From: Trametes villosa
Taxonomy: Eukaryota; Basidiomycota; Agaricomycetes; Polyporales; Polyporaceae
Direction: 5' to 3'
NCBI GenBank assembly: GCA_002964805.2
Contig: PUDQ02000001.1
Span: 6,100,001-6,164,000 of the forward strand
DNA length: 64,000 nt
The notes under the pieces are model-generated. The model made no database searches. It was not told the origin of the DNA and saw nothing but the letters and a program-made list of their open reading frames with translations. The position numbers were made by a program, and so were the translations under genes. Numbering within the stretch: the stretch's first letter is position 1; each line of letters starts with the position of its first letter. Shown here in pieces: positions 50,422 through 62,436 of this stretch.

Positions 50422-53284
50422 ATGCTCCCTACGGACGAAGGGTACACGGACGACGACCCGAACAGCCCTCTCAACGAGAGGGCCCCCGCGCATGCGGCGC
50501 ACGCGCACACGCCCACGCATATTGGCAGGACCAGCCACGGCAGCACCCTCGCCGTCGTGCGTTCCGTTCGGGATCGCGAAGGTGCGTGGCTGGCTATGGC
50601 GCGTAGAGGAAGAACAGAATGGCCGACGTGGGGTGTCAAACGATCGCAGAACTCGCGTACACACTGTTGGCATCGCTGCCCAGGTCACGCCTCGCCGTCC
50701 TGCAAGCCAGGATCGCGCCGCTGCTCAAGCTTGATATCGTCGGGGTGAGTGTTTTCTCTTATGACATCTATGTTTCTGTATGCAGGGGCTCCGGATACTG
50801 CGGTCAGGCTGTTCGTTATTCCAGTGTGGCGCGGGTAGGTCGTGCGCCCGCGCCACTAGAGACGTTTCTTGAAGCACGGCTGGAATGTTCACTTGACTCA
50901 GCCAGATGGCCTCGGGCGTGTTGGCTGAGAACATATCATGTCAGTGAAATGGGGGGCCACATTCGCTGATATATGCGGTGAGCGTAGCACTCCTCTGGCA
51001 AGTCGTTCTACTGTGTTGCGAGTTGACTGTGCCATGGGTGACACACCGAGCGACCTTAGTTGCCACCGAGTCCGCCACCATTCACCCAGTCAGCACAAGA
51101 CTGTGTACTCGCGGCGGCAGCGTTGGCAATGGCCATATGAACGAGGGCACGCGACCTCCCTCTGATATCGCTTAAGTGCCCCAGATGGCGACGGCTGCGC
51201 TCGCTTGACGGTAGACTTTGAAAGGCTTTCAGGATTCTGGTTCTCCTTCTGTCGCTTTCGTCGACCTTAGTCCACCGGTGTCCGTCGCCCAAGCGAGTAC
51301 TCTGAGATTACTTTGGTTAGACAGGAGGCTTCCCGGAGGGTCGTTGGTATTACCCTGATTCTTCTCAGCATCCGGAGCTCTGGATATAGCATCGTCCTTG
51401 CGCCTGTCAATGACTGTTTGCTAACATGGCGATGCCCCACAGCTTCTTCCTCCAGAAATAGCACTCCACGTCTTTTCGTACCTCTCCGCCCAATCTCTTT
51501 TGACATGCGCGCTGGTGAGCCGACGATGGCGCACCCTGGCAGACGACGAGTCGCTTTGGAGGAACCTCTGCCTTTCGCGGAAGTGGGAGTGGCGGGTACC
51601 GTTGCATGCATCCCAGACGGGCGCCGACAGCTGTTCCGAGAATGCCCTCACCAGCGATGCCGACTCCGACGACGAGGGTATGGGCGATGAGGAAGATTCC
51701 TCCGATGACGATATGCAGGCCGACGACTCCGGCTTCGCGTCGATGAGCGTGGACGCGCCCCTCCCTTCCCCGTCATCCGACATAACGCCAGTGGCGGGCC
51801 CGTCCCACCCGGTGCGATCATCCCGGATGCGCCATTCCGCACCATCGGCGCTGTCCTCGCCCGCCGCAGCGGCGCCGCCGCATCTCAAGCCAAACTACAA
51901 GCTTCTCCACCAGACGCACGTCCGCCTCCGCAACAGATTCACGGCGGGCTCCTACACGCTGTCGAATCTGCAGACGCGTGGCGCGCCGAACTCGCACACG
52001 AACACGATCTACTGTGTGCAGCTGTACACGTACCCGGAGAGCGGCACGCAGGTGCTGTTTACGGGCTCGAAGGACCGCACGATCCGCGAGTGGGATCTGG
52101 CCACGGGCGCGGTGATCCGCGTACTGGATAACGTGCACGACAGCAGCGTGCTCAGCATCTGTGTCCACCGCGGTTTCCTCGCGAGCGCGAGCAGCGACCG
52201 GCGAGTGGTCGTGTGGGACCTCGCGAAGAACGCGCCCGTGAAGATCATCCGGGACCACGAAGACAGCGTGCTGTGCGTACGCTTCGACGACCGCAGGTTG
52301 GTCTCCTGCTCGAAAGGTGGTTATATCGCGCGTTTTTCGGTGTTTCGCCCGTCGCTGACATAGAGAGCCTAATAGACAGGACGGTTAGGACATACTCTTT
52401 CCCGGACCTGGCGCGGCAGCACATCCTAGGCGCCCATCGCGCCGCCGTGAACGCCGTGTCTATCTCGGGTGGCCACATTGTCTCCGTGTCGGGCGATCGG
52501 TCTCTGCGCGTCTGGGATGCGGAGTCAGGCATGCTTCTGCGCACGCTGGAGAACCACCATCGCCGAGGGTATGTCTGCGAACGCTTGCTCGGGGCCGGGG
52601 CCGCCTGAGGCTGATTGTCGCGCATTCCAGAATCGCGTCCGTGGACTTTAGGCATCCGTTCGTGCTGTCCGGCTCATCCGATAAGCACATCCGGCTCCTC
52701 GACGTCTCGTCCCTGCAGGGGTGGTCCACACTGCCCTCAGCGGACAACAAGCCGCCCGTGGTGTCCGCCGAGCTGGGAAGAAGCCTCTGCGAAGCATGCG
52801 GGAACAGTACATCCGCTGGCGAGGCTTCGCAGCCGCCGCCCCGACGTCGCGCGCACGAAGATCTCGTGCGGAGCGTGGCGCTGGGCTCCGATTTTGTCGT
52901 GAGCGGGAGCTACGACTTCACCGTCAAGGTTCGTTATACCCCAAAACGCGCGCTGCGCTAGAAGGCCCTTGCTGACGCTACAGCAGGTCTGGGACCGCCA
53001 GTCTGGCGCGCTCATCGCTGATTTGGCCGGCGGGCACACCGGCAGGATCTTCTGCGTCGGCTTTGACTGTACCAAAGTGGGTGCCGCTGATCCAGTCTAC
53101 TGCCCCCATCACCGTGCTCACCGAGACGTTCCCTAGATCGTATCATGTGGAGAGGACCAGGTACTGCGTAACGTTCACTCTGTCGCCGCTTACGCGCTTA
53201 CTGACGAACGCTGTTCGTGTTGTGCAGAGGATATGCATTTGGGATTTCTCACACGGGATCGATACTTCCTTCCTCAAGCTGTAG
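50422..53284 (+). CDS. F-box/WD40-repeat protein, 596 aa
   Basis: Probable SCF substrate receptor of the Cdc4/Pop1/Met30/beta-TrCP kind. Eight exons (50422-50581, 50650-50744, 51443-52316, 52376-52568, 52631-52928, 52987-53076, 53137-53160, 53228-53284) sum to 597 codons. An acidic N-terminus is followed by a helical segment (ELAYTLLASLPRSRLAVLQARI, shortened), the F-box LLPPEIALHVFSYLSAQSLL with WRTLADDESLW, an acidic Ser-rich linker, then about seven WD repeats recognised by VLFTGSKDRTIREWDL, LASASSDRRVVVWDL, LVSCSKDRTVRTY, IVSVSGDRSLRVWD, VLSGSSDKHIRLLD, VVSGSYDFTVKVWD, IVSCGEDQRICIWD. The intron just before the F-box is about 700 nt, more than ten times the local norm. The WD repeats would read a phosphodegron; target unknown. 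Confidence 0.9.
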
Positions 53285-54074
53285 CGCCGCCAGGCAGTGG
53301 CCGGTCTTTCAGCACCCGGCGAGCAAGCCAGTGCGACCCTGCCCTTTCCCGTCGGACATGTTTTTCGCCCGTACCGTAACACAGCAGTCAGATTCCTTTT
53401 GACATCGTACTTGCGATCTCGCAGGCGGCCGCACGTCAAGATCTCGATAGTCACGGAGGCAGAGCTTGTGCTTCTTCGGACAGATCCTGTGCGCCACGCA
53501 TTAAATGTTCATTATTCCCTGCCGTCAGCGCACGTGCGCCTGACAGCAGCCACAGCGGTGCGTGGCATCCTAGTCCTTCTCGCTCTGAGCTTGTTCCAGC
53601 GTGCGCCGTGGCATACGCCCCAGGGCGACTCCTGGGTCGTCTGTGGCGGCGGTCAGTGTCGGAACTCCGCGGGCATGCGCTGCGCGCGCGCGACATACAA
53701 CGGCCGTACAACGGCTGGCCTCGAGAATACCCGCCGCCATCAGGTTAGAGAGAGGCATACCGCGAGATTAATTCCTCACGTCCGCGCGGCGAGGCTGACA
53801 GCTCGGCATCCTGTCTGAAGGCGGGCGCACAGTAGCGCGAGGCTATGTCCGGTCCCCACTCTCGCGGGTGCGCTGAACTGGGTTAATCCGCTACAAATCC
53901 GTATGGTCCAAATTTCATGCAGTGGGTGTCGTGGACTGGCTCCGCCATGTCAGGATTTGGAGCGCACGCCAGCAGCGAAGAATATAAAATGCATGTTCGA
54001 CATGCACAGTCCCTCAGACTCGTCTTCCCCCTCATTCCCTCAACCACACACCACCGTCTTTCATCTCGGCCGCC
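53285..54074. other. upstream region of the terpene synthase
   Basis: About 790 bp. A 173-codon plus-strand frame (53297-53818) is not protein-like. The last 60 bases before the terpene synthase ATG are rich in TC. No other gene. Confidence 0.4.
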
Positions 54075-55699
54075 ATGCTCAAGTCAAGCTCATCCACTCG
54101 TTCCCAACCCACCCACTTTATCCTCCCCGACCTCGTCAGCCACTGCACCTTCCCTCTCACCTACCACCCCGACGGCGACGCCGTCGCTGCCGAGTCCGTC
54201 CGATGGCTCGACCAGGGTTGCCCAGAGCTCTCGCCGAAGGCGCGCACAGCGCTCTACGGGCTCCAGGCGGGCGAGCTCACCGCGTACTGCTACCCGTACT
54301 GCACCGCGGAGCGGCTGCGGGTCGTGAGCGACTTCATGAACTACCTCTTCCACCTCGACAACATCTCCGACGGCATGATGCGCAAGGGGACCGAGGAGCT
54401 GTCGGACGTCGTCATGAACGCGCTCTGGCTCCCCGCCCGCTACGCGCCGACGCCCCGGCAGCCTGCGGCGGAAGCGAGTGCCGGCACGATGGCCCGCGAG
54501 TACGTCGCACGCACGCTTGCTTGCTCTGGGTGACGCACCGCTGACGCTGATACCGACGGGCGCGCAGCTACTGGACGCGCTGCATACAGGACGCGAAGCC
54601 GGGCCCTCAGGCACGCTTCAAGGAGAATCTCGGCCTCTTCTTCGAGGCCGTGCACGAGCAGGCGCGGGATCGTGACGCGGGGCTCATCCCGGACCTCGAG
54701 TCGTACATCAGCGTACGATCTTCCCCATTGTGGCGATAGATCCCTCCGGCTGAGTGCATGCAATCTCCAGGTCCGTCGGGATACTAGCGGCTGCAAGCCG
54801 GTGTTCGACTTGATCGAGTACGCGATGGACATCGACCTTCCCGACTTCGTCGTGGAACACCCGGTCATCAAGGCTTTAAACCAGGGTGCCAACGATCTTG
54901 TCACGGTAAGCACAAGCCTACTGCAGCGTACTCGGATCGTCCTGACACTAGCTCTCCGCTACAGTGGAGCAATGTAAGCCACACAAATTTTCTGACCGCT
55001 TGGCCGGCATTAACGCCATCTGCCACCTGTCTAGGATATCTTCTCGTACAACGTCGAGCAGTCCCGAGGTGACACACACAACGTACGTGAGAGCACCGAA
55101 TAGTGTTGTCTATTTTTTTCTCCCGCTGAACGATATTCTACGCAGATGATCGCCATCCTCATGAGCCTGCGCGGCCTCGACCTGCAGAGCGCGGTCGACT
55201 TCGTCGGCGACCTGTGCAAGCAGACCATCGACGCGTTCGTCGAGAACCAGCGGGCCGTCCCCTCGTTCGGCCCCGAGCTCGACCGCGACGTCGCGCTGTA
55301 CGTGCAGGGCCTGCAGGACTGGATCGTCGGCTCGCTCCACTGGAGCTTCATGACCGCACGCTACTTCGGGCAGGCGGGTGCGGACGTCAAGAAGCACCGC
55401 GTCGTCAGGCTTCTCCCGCGGCGGGGCGATCGCGCGCCGGACGCGGAGGTCGTGGTGAGTGCAGCGCATGTGGTAGTGGGGCTCCTCAGAACGTCCGTGG
55501 CACTGACGCCGGCGTCCTCTAGGTGACCGATCCTGCACCGTCCCGACTTTCTCCCCCGGCCCCCGAGGAAGGGGGGCACAAGCCTTTCACTTTCTATTCG
55601 CTGTTCACATACATCCCCATATTCGCCCTCTTTGTGCTCGGGGTTCCGTCTCTCCTTCATGTGCTCAGCCGCAGATACGCCGGCATCTTCACTCGCTGA
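54075..55699 (+). CDS. class I terpene (sesquiterpene) synthase, 415 aa, with hydrophobic tail
   Basis: Cyclises a prenyl diphosphate, most likely farnesyl diphosphate. Seven exons (54075-54499, 54568-54712, 54771-54905, 54965-54973, 55035-55082, 55146-55454, 55523-55699). The Asp-rich metal motif is DNISD (95-99); the NSE motif is N238-D239-IF-S242-YNV-E246; the RY pair is in HWSFMTARYFG. Exon four is only nine bases, encoding WSN, whose Asn is the first NSE residue. The enzyme domain ends near residue 345, as in the family, but a further 58 residues follow, Pro-rich then strongly hydrophobic (YIPIFALFVLGVPSLLHVL) with a basic end (SRRYAGIFTR): a probable C-terminal membrane anchor. No P450 or other pathway gene is adjacent, so no cluster is evident in this window. 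Confidence 0.92.
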
Positions 55700-56424
55700 C
55701 CCTTCCTCCTTCCCAACCGTAGTACATAGAGATCGCATAATATTGGGGTAGAACCTCGGACATGGATCATACCTAATCGACCCATCTGACTCCTAGCGCT
55801 GTTGTTTACCAGAATACTAATGCGTTGCCATCGCCGGCCGATGTTCGGACAAAGTGTGCGAGCGAGTTCAAAACGTCAACTTCTTCCAGTCGATCGAGCG
55901 CCGTACAGACGAACACACGGAGCGCATTACTATACTAGGTATCGAGGGTGTCGGGTACTACAGAACTACAACTGGAGTCCATGGCGAGCAAGGAGGGAGC
56001 ACTGGGGCGCCGGACATCTGACTAGCAGGGGGGAACGTATTGCGAGCCAGCCGTGCGCGCACCTGCGTCGCATCGGGATGCAATGCGAGGTTCCTGGTGA
56101 CCTGGAAGTGGCAGATGGATAAATAGTAGCCGAATGCCCATTGGTTTTTGAGCGGTCTGAGAGGGATTTGCGGGTAGTCAGCGCGAGTCGGATGAAATGA
56201 GAGGAGGGAGGGACGTACCCGGAGAATTGGAAGGTAAAAAAGCAATAAATACCCAGCAAAAGTAAAGAGTGACTGTGGTGAGGTCTCATACGGCGGTTTC
56301 GCACGCTGTCATGAGGGGTGATGGGGTGGTGGGTGACGGGGAGTAGTCAATGTGAGGTGGGGGCGGGGGCGGTGGAGAGTCGTCCGTGCAGCGTCGTGGG
56401 AGGGGTCGTTGGGAATCGGCAAGT
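55700..56424. other. 3' region between convergent genes
   Basis: Between the terpene synthase and the SH3 gene. Only short frames; nothing recognised. Confidence 0.4.
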
Positions 56425-57482
56425 CTATTGCGACTTGCCGCTCCGGCCGGATGCTGCGGTGCCAGTAGAGGACGCGCCGCGCTTGTGGTGGCCGCGGGGC
56501 CGCTCCTTGAGGCAGAACCGCGGGACGACGCCGCGCTCGTTGCTGCGGCTGCCGAGGCGCTCGACCAGACACCACTCGTCCTCGTACTCCTCGAGCATGC
56601 GGAGCGTCTCGCCGACCTTGATCGCGAGCTCGTCCGCGAGGGACGGGACGAACGTGTGCTCGACGAGCATCCCCCGCGGGAGCTTCTGGCCCTTCACGGA
56701 CGGCTTCGACTTGAGGTTCGCCTGCTGGTCCGCGCCCATCGGTGCACCTACCCCGAAGGACGAAGCGCGGCGCGGGCTGGGCACGGGTGACGGCGCAGCG
56801 GGCACGGTCAGGTTCGAGTCGTCGTGCGTCACCATGACGGTGGGTAGGTTCAGCATCGGCGGGCGGGGCGAGGACGAGGGCGTGCTTGAGGGCGAGTTCG
56901 ACGCGGTGTACGTCGGGGGCGGGGAGCGCACGTCGCCCGGGAGCGGCGCCTTGACGTCGAGCACGACGCCGTGGTCCTTGGGCGCCGGGGTGTACGCGGT
57001 GATTTGCGGGACCCACTTGCCCTCGTCGCGCCGCACACTCGCGGGCGCGGGCTCGGTGGGGAGGATGACAAGCACCTCGCCCTTCTCCATGGGCGTGCCC
57101 TCTCCGATCGGCCTGATCTTCTCGCTCGGGGCGTAGCTGCCTGTGCGGTACTTCTGCGACGCTGAGAGCACCCTGCGGCGGCGCCAGACGACGATCCGCC
57201 ATGTCACGATGCCTGATGCGCGCCGTGTCAGCTCCTCCCGCCGCTCTCGCCGTGTTTCGCGGGGCACTCACCCAGAATCAGCACGCCGAGGATCACGAAG
57301 AACGCGGTGAGCACCCTGACAGAGGTCGGCAGCGGATTCACGACCGGGGGTGCGTTGCTCGACGTGGTCTCCCTGGGCGCGACATTGCGTGCGGCGATGT
57401 CTGCGAAGGACGCGGCGCGCTCCTGGATCTGTCCGCGCGAGTGCGCGCGGGCGTGGGGGTGCTTGAAGTCGATAATGGTCAT
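56425..57482 (-). CDS. single-pass membrane protein with an SH3 domain, 332 aa
   Basis: Two exons (57482-57272, 57212-56425). One membrane helix near residues 56-80 (VLTAFFVILGVLILGIVTWRIV) is followed by a basic stop-transfer (WRRRR). The middle is Pro/Ser-rich (PPPTYTASNSPSSTPSSSPR) and disordered. An SH3 domain occupies about residues 245-305: MLVEHTFVPSLADELAIKVG, then EEYEDEWCLVERL with the conserved Asp-Glu-Trp, and GVVPRFCLKE as the final strand. The layout (outer N-terminus, helix, cytosolic tail with SH3) recalls yeast Fus1 and related cell-surface scaffolds; a role in polarity or cell fusion would be inference. A basic tail (KRGASSTG...RSGKSQ) ends the protein. Confidence 0.82.
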
Positions 57483-58124
57483 TAATACAGAGCAGCGAAG
57501 GAGCGAACGAAAGGAAGAGAGAAAGGAAAAGGAACGAAGGAGAAAGGCAAATGGAGCCGCCCTAGGGCCGCAGGGGCTATATGTGAGCGGCAGCCCATCA
57601 TGTTTTGTTCGGGGCTGTCCGACGTCCCATCAGCGTCACCCACCCCGCCGCCGGACTGCTCGAGTCCACACTCGCATATCGAGCGCAAACATCCAGGGTT
57701 TCACCCCCGCCCACCGGATTGATTCGCCCGCAGGCCAGCGGACCCCAGCCACTTAACGCGCATCACGCCCTCCACCTGAGACCTGATGCATTATCTTCAG
57801 AAACGACTCTTTACAGCTCCGTGCACTGCAGCCTGCCCATCTCCCTGGCGACCATCCGCTGCAGATAGTTACAGGTGATAGCGCGGGGAAATCTCGAGCA
57901 ACGCACTGTCCGGGGACACGGCCCTTGACGCCATCGGCGCTTCGGGCGTTCTGCGCGCCTTCGTCGGCCCTGCCCTCCAGGTCCCATCGTCTACGAAGCA
58001 CCGTCTCCGCGAGATCTTCGATAGAACCGCGGGCACCCATTGGGCTGCCGTGTGGGATCCTAGACTGTGGGGCCGAGCCTCCGCTGCGGCGGTCTTCATC
58101 GAAGCGCGCGCACAGGTGGACCTG
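57483..58124. other. intergenic, nothing recognised
   Basis: Promoter of the SH3 gene and 3' region of the AAA+ gene. Open frames over 57753-58159 continue past the AAA+ stop codon but show no conserved motif. Confidence 0.4.
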
Positions 58125-61100
58125 TCAGATCGTGTCGAGCAACTGCGACGACACCGCACGGTACAGGGACCGCGCGCCCTCCGACGGGATGTACGAGTTC
58201 AGCGAAGTCCGCACGATGAGGTCGCGTGTCGCCGGCGGCATCGTGGTCGCGTCGTCCCCGGCGAGGGCATAGAGCGCCTCGGCCGCAATGGCGAGCTTCT
58301 CGTCGGCGGTGAATGCGACGAATGGGAGCACGACTGTGACGCGCGAGAGCAAAGACGCCTAGAGCCCACACATCAGTGGCGCACACAGGAGGCGGAATGC
58401 GGCGCACGCACCCCGAGCCGTTCTGACACTCGCGGCCGGAGGAGGGCCATGAGGTCGATGTACTCCTCCCGGGAGAGCTGTGTGAGAGGCGCTGGGCGGC
58501 TGTCCTGATGCTCGAACACGAGATCATGGCCGATGTTTGAGGTGCCAAGCCAGATCACTTTTGATACATCAACGTGCCGGTGGCCTGCTTCAAAAGAGCA
58601 GCGGCCTGCGGAGCGATGCGGCGACGTCAGTACATGGCTTCCTCTCGCTTCCCGCCCGAACGATGGCTGCTCACCGTACTCCCAGGGCATGAGCAGCGAC
58701 GAGAGGATCTTCTCGTCCTGCGCCTTCTCGATCTCCTGCAGAAGCTGAATTTAGCCAACGGGCGTCATCAATCATAGGCGAGCAGGCACGAACATCGAGG
58801 ACGACGACGCAACGCTTGCCCTCGTTCTCCATCAAGAAATCTTTGAGAGAACGGTCGGACGGCTCCTGGGGGCGACAGATACATGAGAACGTGTGTGCGT
58901 TCGCAGGACGGGGAGGTACAGACCTCGTGGGGATCAATCGAGTGGCTCCTCCAGATGTCGCGGGTGTTCTGCAGGGTTGTCATATTGACGGTATGTGTGG
59001 GTACGTCGAGGAGCGACCCGACTGCAGGGAAGTCGTCAGAATGACATCCTCCTAAGGCTTCATAAACACTCACATTTCCGTGCAAGCAAACTCTTGCCAT
59101 GTCCACTCGGACCTGCCACGTACCGTTCAGTTCCTCTCCTATATGTGACGCGCTGAACCGGCTACTCACCACACAGCAGAACAACGATTGGGGCCATTGA
59201 GGGCATACTGAGCACCCGGAACAGCTGCTCAATCACCCTGTCCTGGCCGATGAGGTCGTAACGGACACGCGTTAACGGGCGGAAGAACGAGCGATGGATG
59301 AGAGCAGAGGCTCGGCGAGTCTGTGGTGAGTTGGCCCGTTCGATGTAGTACCTGACGCGCAAAAAAAGATGAGAGGAGAGCCCACGCGGACGTATGGGAC
59401 GTGGCATACCGGGTGGCAGGGTCTGCATCCTCCAACAACTTAGACATAGGCCGAGAACCGCTCTTTGACGCCCTCCCACCCTCATCCTCCTCCACATCCT
59501 TCAGAGCCGACGCGTCCGCGCCATACGCGAGCAGCAGCTTCACCATCGCGACGCGGTTCTTCAGCTGCGCGTTCGCGAGCGTGAACGCGAGCGCGCTCTG
59601 CGGGCCGACGTGCTCGTTCGGGCGCGCGTCCCCGCTCTCGAGCACGCGCCGCACCGCCGCGGGGTCGTCGCTCGCGAGCGCAAACAGCAGCGTCGGCCGC
59701 GGCGTCGCGATCGCGTGCACGGGCGTCAGCAGCACCGACTCCGGGCGCGCGCGCGACGTGGCGGATAAGGAGGAGACCGGGCGGCGGATCGTCTCGTCCG
59801 CCTGGTCTGCGGCATCGTACGGCGCGTACTCGTCCGCGTTGTCGTCCTCAGGTTCGTCATCGTCCTCGCGGCTCTCGGCGATGGGTTCGGAGAGGCGGCT
59901 TTCGGAGCGCGTTTGGTGCTCGGAGACGTAGGAGAGGCGGTTGGACGGTTGGACGAGGAGGGACCTGCGCTTGGAAAAGCGCTGTTGCCAGGAAGCCGGG
60001 CGGGAGACGGGTGCGGAAGCGGGCTGCGAGTGCGAGATAACAGGAGGGATGTGCAGAGGAGAGTCGAACCGGGAGATGGATCCGTGGGTATTGCGAGTGC
60101 GAGGAGGTATGATGCTAGAACGAGGAGACGACAGCTACCAAACGCGCAGTTAGTAGCGGTAGGTGAACATTACGATGAAGCGTACCAGTCTATTATTAGA
60201 TAAAGAATACTCTGATGATACAGTTGGCGAAGATGGTGTATGTGCTGTGAAAGGATCAGCATGCGCGGCAAAGCGCTGACTTGGGCTGTACTCACTAGTC
60301 GTGGCGGTGGTAGCAGTGGTAAGCGAGGGAGGATGTGTAGCTGACAAAACCGAAGAATCCAGAGGCGATGATGAACTGAGAATCATAGACTGACCAACAA
60401 ATCAGCTACTGACATCCGCTATCCAGCCACAAAGAGCTGGTACTCACCAAACGGAGGGGCCTCAAGCGCCCGGGACCCGCAGAACTTGTCGCGCTAGGCG
60501 GTTCGGCAGGAGAAAACGGTGAAATGCTGATGCTGGCCTTCGTCTTCTCCTCGCTTCGTCCGATATCGAGCAAGGGAGGTGGCCGCACTCGCGCAACGCG
60601 CGACGGCGCAGCGCTAAAGGAACTCCGTGCGGAGAGTTGCGACCGGTCGGACACAGAGTGTCGGAATCCGAAAGGCACTTTCTTCGACGGAAGCTGCCCT
60701 CGGGAGTCTTCCGCACGGGAGCTCATTGAAGATGCTGACCGCACGGAGCCTTCGATTGGGAAATGCGCAGTCTCATCTTCGAGCGGTGCGGGCGTCGTGA
60801 CGGAGATGGCTGGAGAGCGCATCTGATCGAGCATAGCGAGCCCAATCGCACTGCCAGAGCTCGAGGGTGGTGAGAAGACATGCGGGCGTTGAGGCGAGAG
60901 GCGGAGGGATAGGCGAGGAGACGTAGAAGAACGAGAGGGCGGATGGGAGTGTGAGGAAGGCTCGACAGGCACGCGCTGAGGAGAGGGTGCTCGCGAAGAC
61001 GACGAGTGAGAGGATAGCGGGCGAATTGTGGAGGGGCCAGCCACAGGAGTTGGCTCGACGGCGACGGGCTCCGGACCAGGCAGAGTAGCAGCAGACTCCT

Positions 61101-62436
61101 CTGTAGCAGCGGTATGCGGAATTACTTGGGTATGGATCGTAGGCGTGTAGTATTGGTCGTAAAGCGAGCTCATGGTATCGTCCTCCCCGAAGGCGGGCTC
61201 GCCAGGGCGGAGCGCATCCTCGTCCACTGGAGGGAACACCGGAGAATGGACTGCACGGAATAGCGAGGAGCCCTCCGGTACTGAGGAGTGCCGATTATGC
61301 GAGGGCGAAGGTGATGGGGGGCCTTCGACCTCCGCTGCGAAGATGGGTGGGGAGGAATGCCTGGCCTCGGCGTCGATGGTTAGACCCATTCCGGGGATCG
61401 AGTCCAGAGTATCGATGCTATCCCCGCGACTACGCCTCGCAGCCCAAGGGACATGATCGTTCGAGTCCGCGTCTTGTTCTTGGTTTAAACTTGTCGGGAA
61501 CGCGCTAAAGCGAGGAGAGAACAAAGCAGCCGCAGACACCGCACCCGTGTCGAAACGTAGTACTCTCGCAGAAGGCGACCCAAACGGCGACGATAGTAAC
61601 GAGAGCGTCGACATCCGGTGAGGGCTACGCGGCGGCGAGCGGGCGAGCGGTGCGGGTCCATCCGCATATCCCGAATCGAACGACTCCTCCCGTGAGACAG
61701 TGTTATGTCGGGGCAAGGAGATGGGTGGAGCCGGCGTGAAGTCTATGGGGGATAGCAATCCCGACGACGCAGAGTCCCGACGAGGCGCAGGGATGCGAGT
61801 GGGCGGGAGCGGGAATGCTGGGATGATGGCCCTGCGCATGCGCACTGTCGTCTCGTCCTCTTCGAGCAAGGATGTCTCGCTGTCGGGTTCCGTTGACCGG
61901 GGGGACAAGGCATCAAGAAGTGTCGTATCGTCTACCGCGAACGAGGCGTCAGGTGTCTTGTCGTCCATCATAAACGACCCCAGAAGACTCGGCGACTGGT
62001 CTTCGGGAGAGTGTATACCAGACAGCAGCTCCGTTGCATCCTCGCTAAGCCCGAGAGCCGATGTTGGGGGTCCGGGTGTATCGACGTCGCCAGCAGAGAA
62101 CAGGAGCGAGCCTCTAGCGTCTTCATCATCCTCACGCGGAGTCGGTGAGGGCGGCTTCGCGTATTCCCCACTCCTACGGCCCTCCGAACCTCCGTCACCA
62201 GAGCACGACTCCTGCTCCGCCGACTCTTCCTCCTCCCACTCTCCGTCTTCCTCGTCCTGCTGAATGATGTCTCCCAGAGCCATCAACAGGCTGTTTGTGC
62301 GCGGCGAGCGCGGCGGCGACTTGAAGCGCACGGCTCGCGACGCCATCGGGGAGTCCACCACGATCCTGAAGTCTGGCTGGTCCGAGTCCTCCGAGCCGAC
62401 GACGCTGTCTGGGCGCCGGATCGTGACGCTGTGCAT
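58125..62436 (-). CDS. large protein: disordered region + ankyrin-like repeats + Clp/Skd3-type AAA+ ATPase, 1265 aa
   Basis: Ten exons (62436-60448, 60389-60186, 60134-59410, 59351-59170, 59112-59074, 59021-58924, 58865-58794, 58735-58675, 58605-58412, 58358-58125) sum to 1266 codons. Residues 1-860 are Ser/Pro/acid-rich and look disordered (PRSPRTNSLLMALGDIIQQDEE near residue 45 is the only ordered-looking spot). Ankyrin-like repeats follow (TLLFALASDDPAAVRRVLES; VAMVKLLLAYGADAS, about 875-935). The AAA+ module has IGQDRVIEQL, Walker A GPSGHGKS (1034-1041), Walker B VVVLDEIEKA (split between D and E by an intron), sensor LGTSNIG and sensor-2 GARSLYRA. The ankyrin + single AAA+ order is that of CLPB/Skd3, a disaggregase. 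The first exon might instead be a separate gene, but its stop would be about 20 bases from the next ATG, so one gene is favoured. Confidence 0.8.

Noticed and set aside
53297..53818. 173-codon frame upstream of the terpene synthase
   Set aside because: Overlapped by equally long antisense frames and lacks any recognisable motif.
60150..60386. Separate small gene starting MILSSSS
   Set aside because: The ATG is three bases after a good acceptor that joins it in frame to the long upstream exon, and the exon also continues downstream into the ankyrin part.
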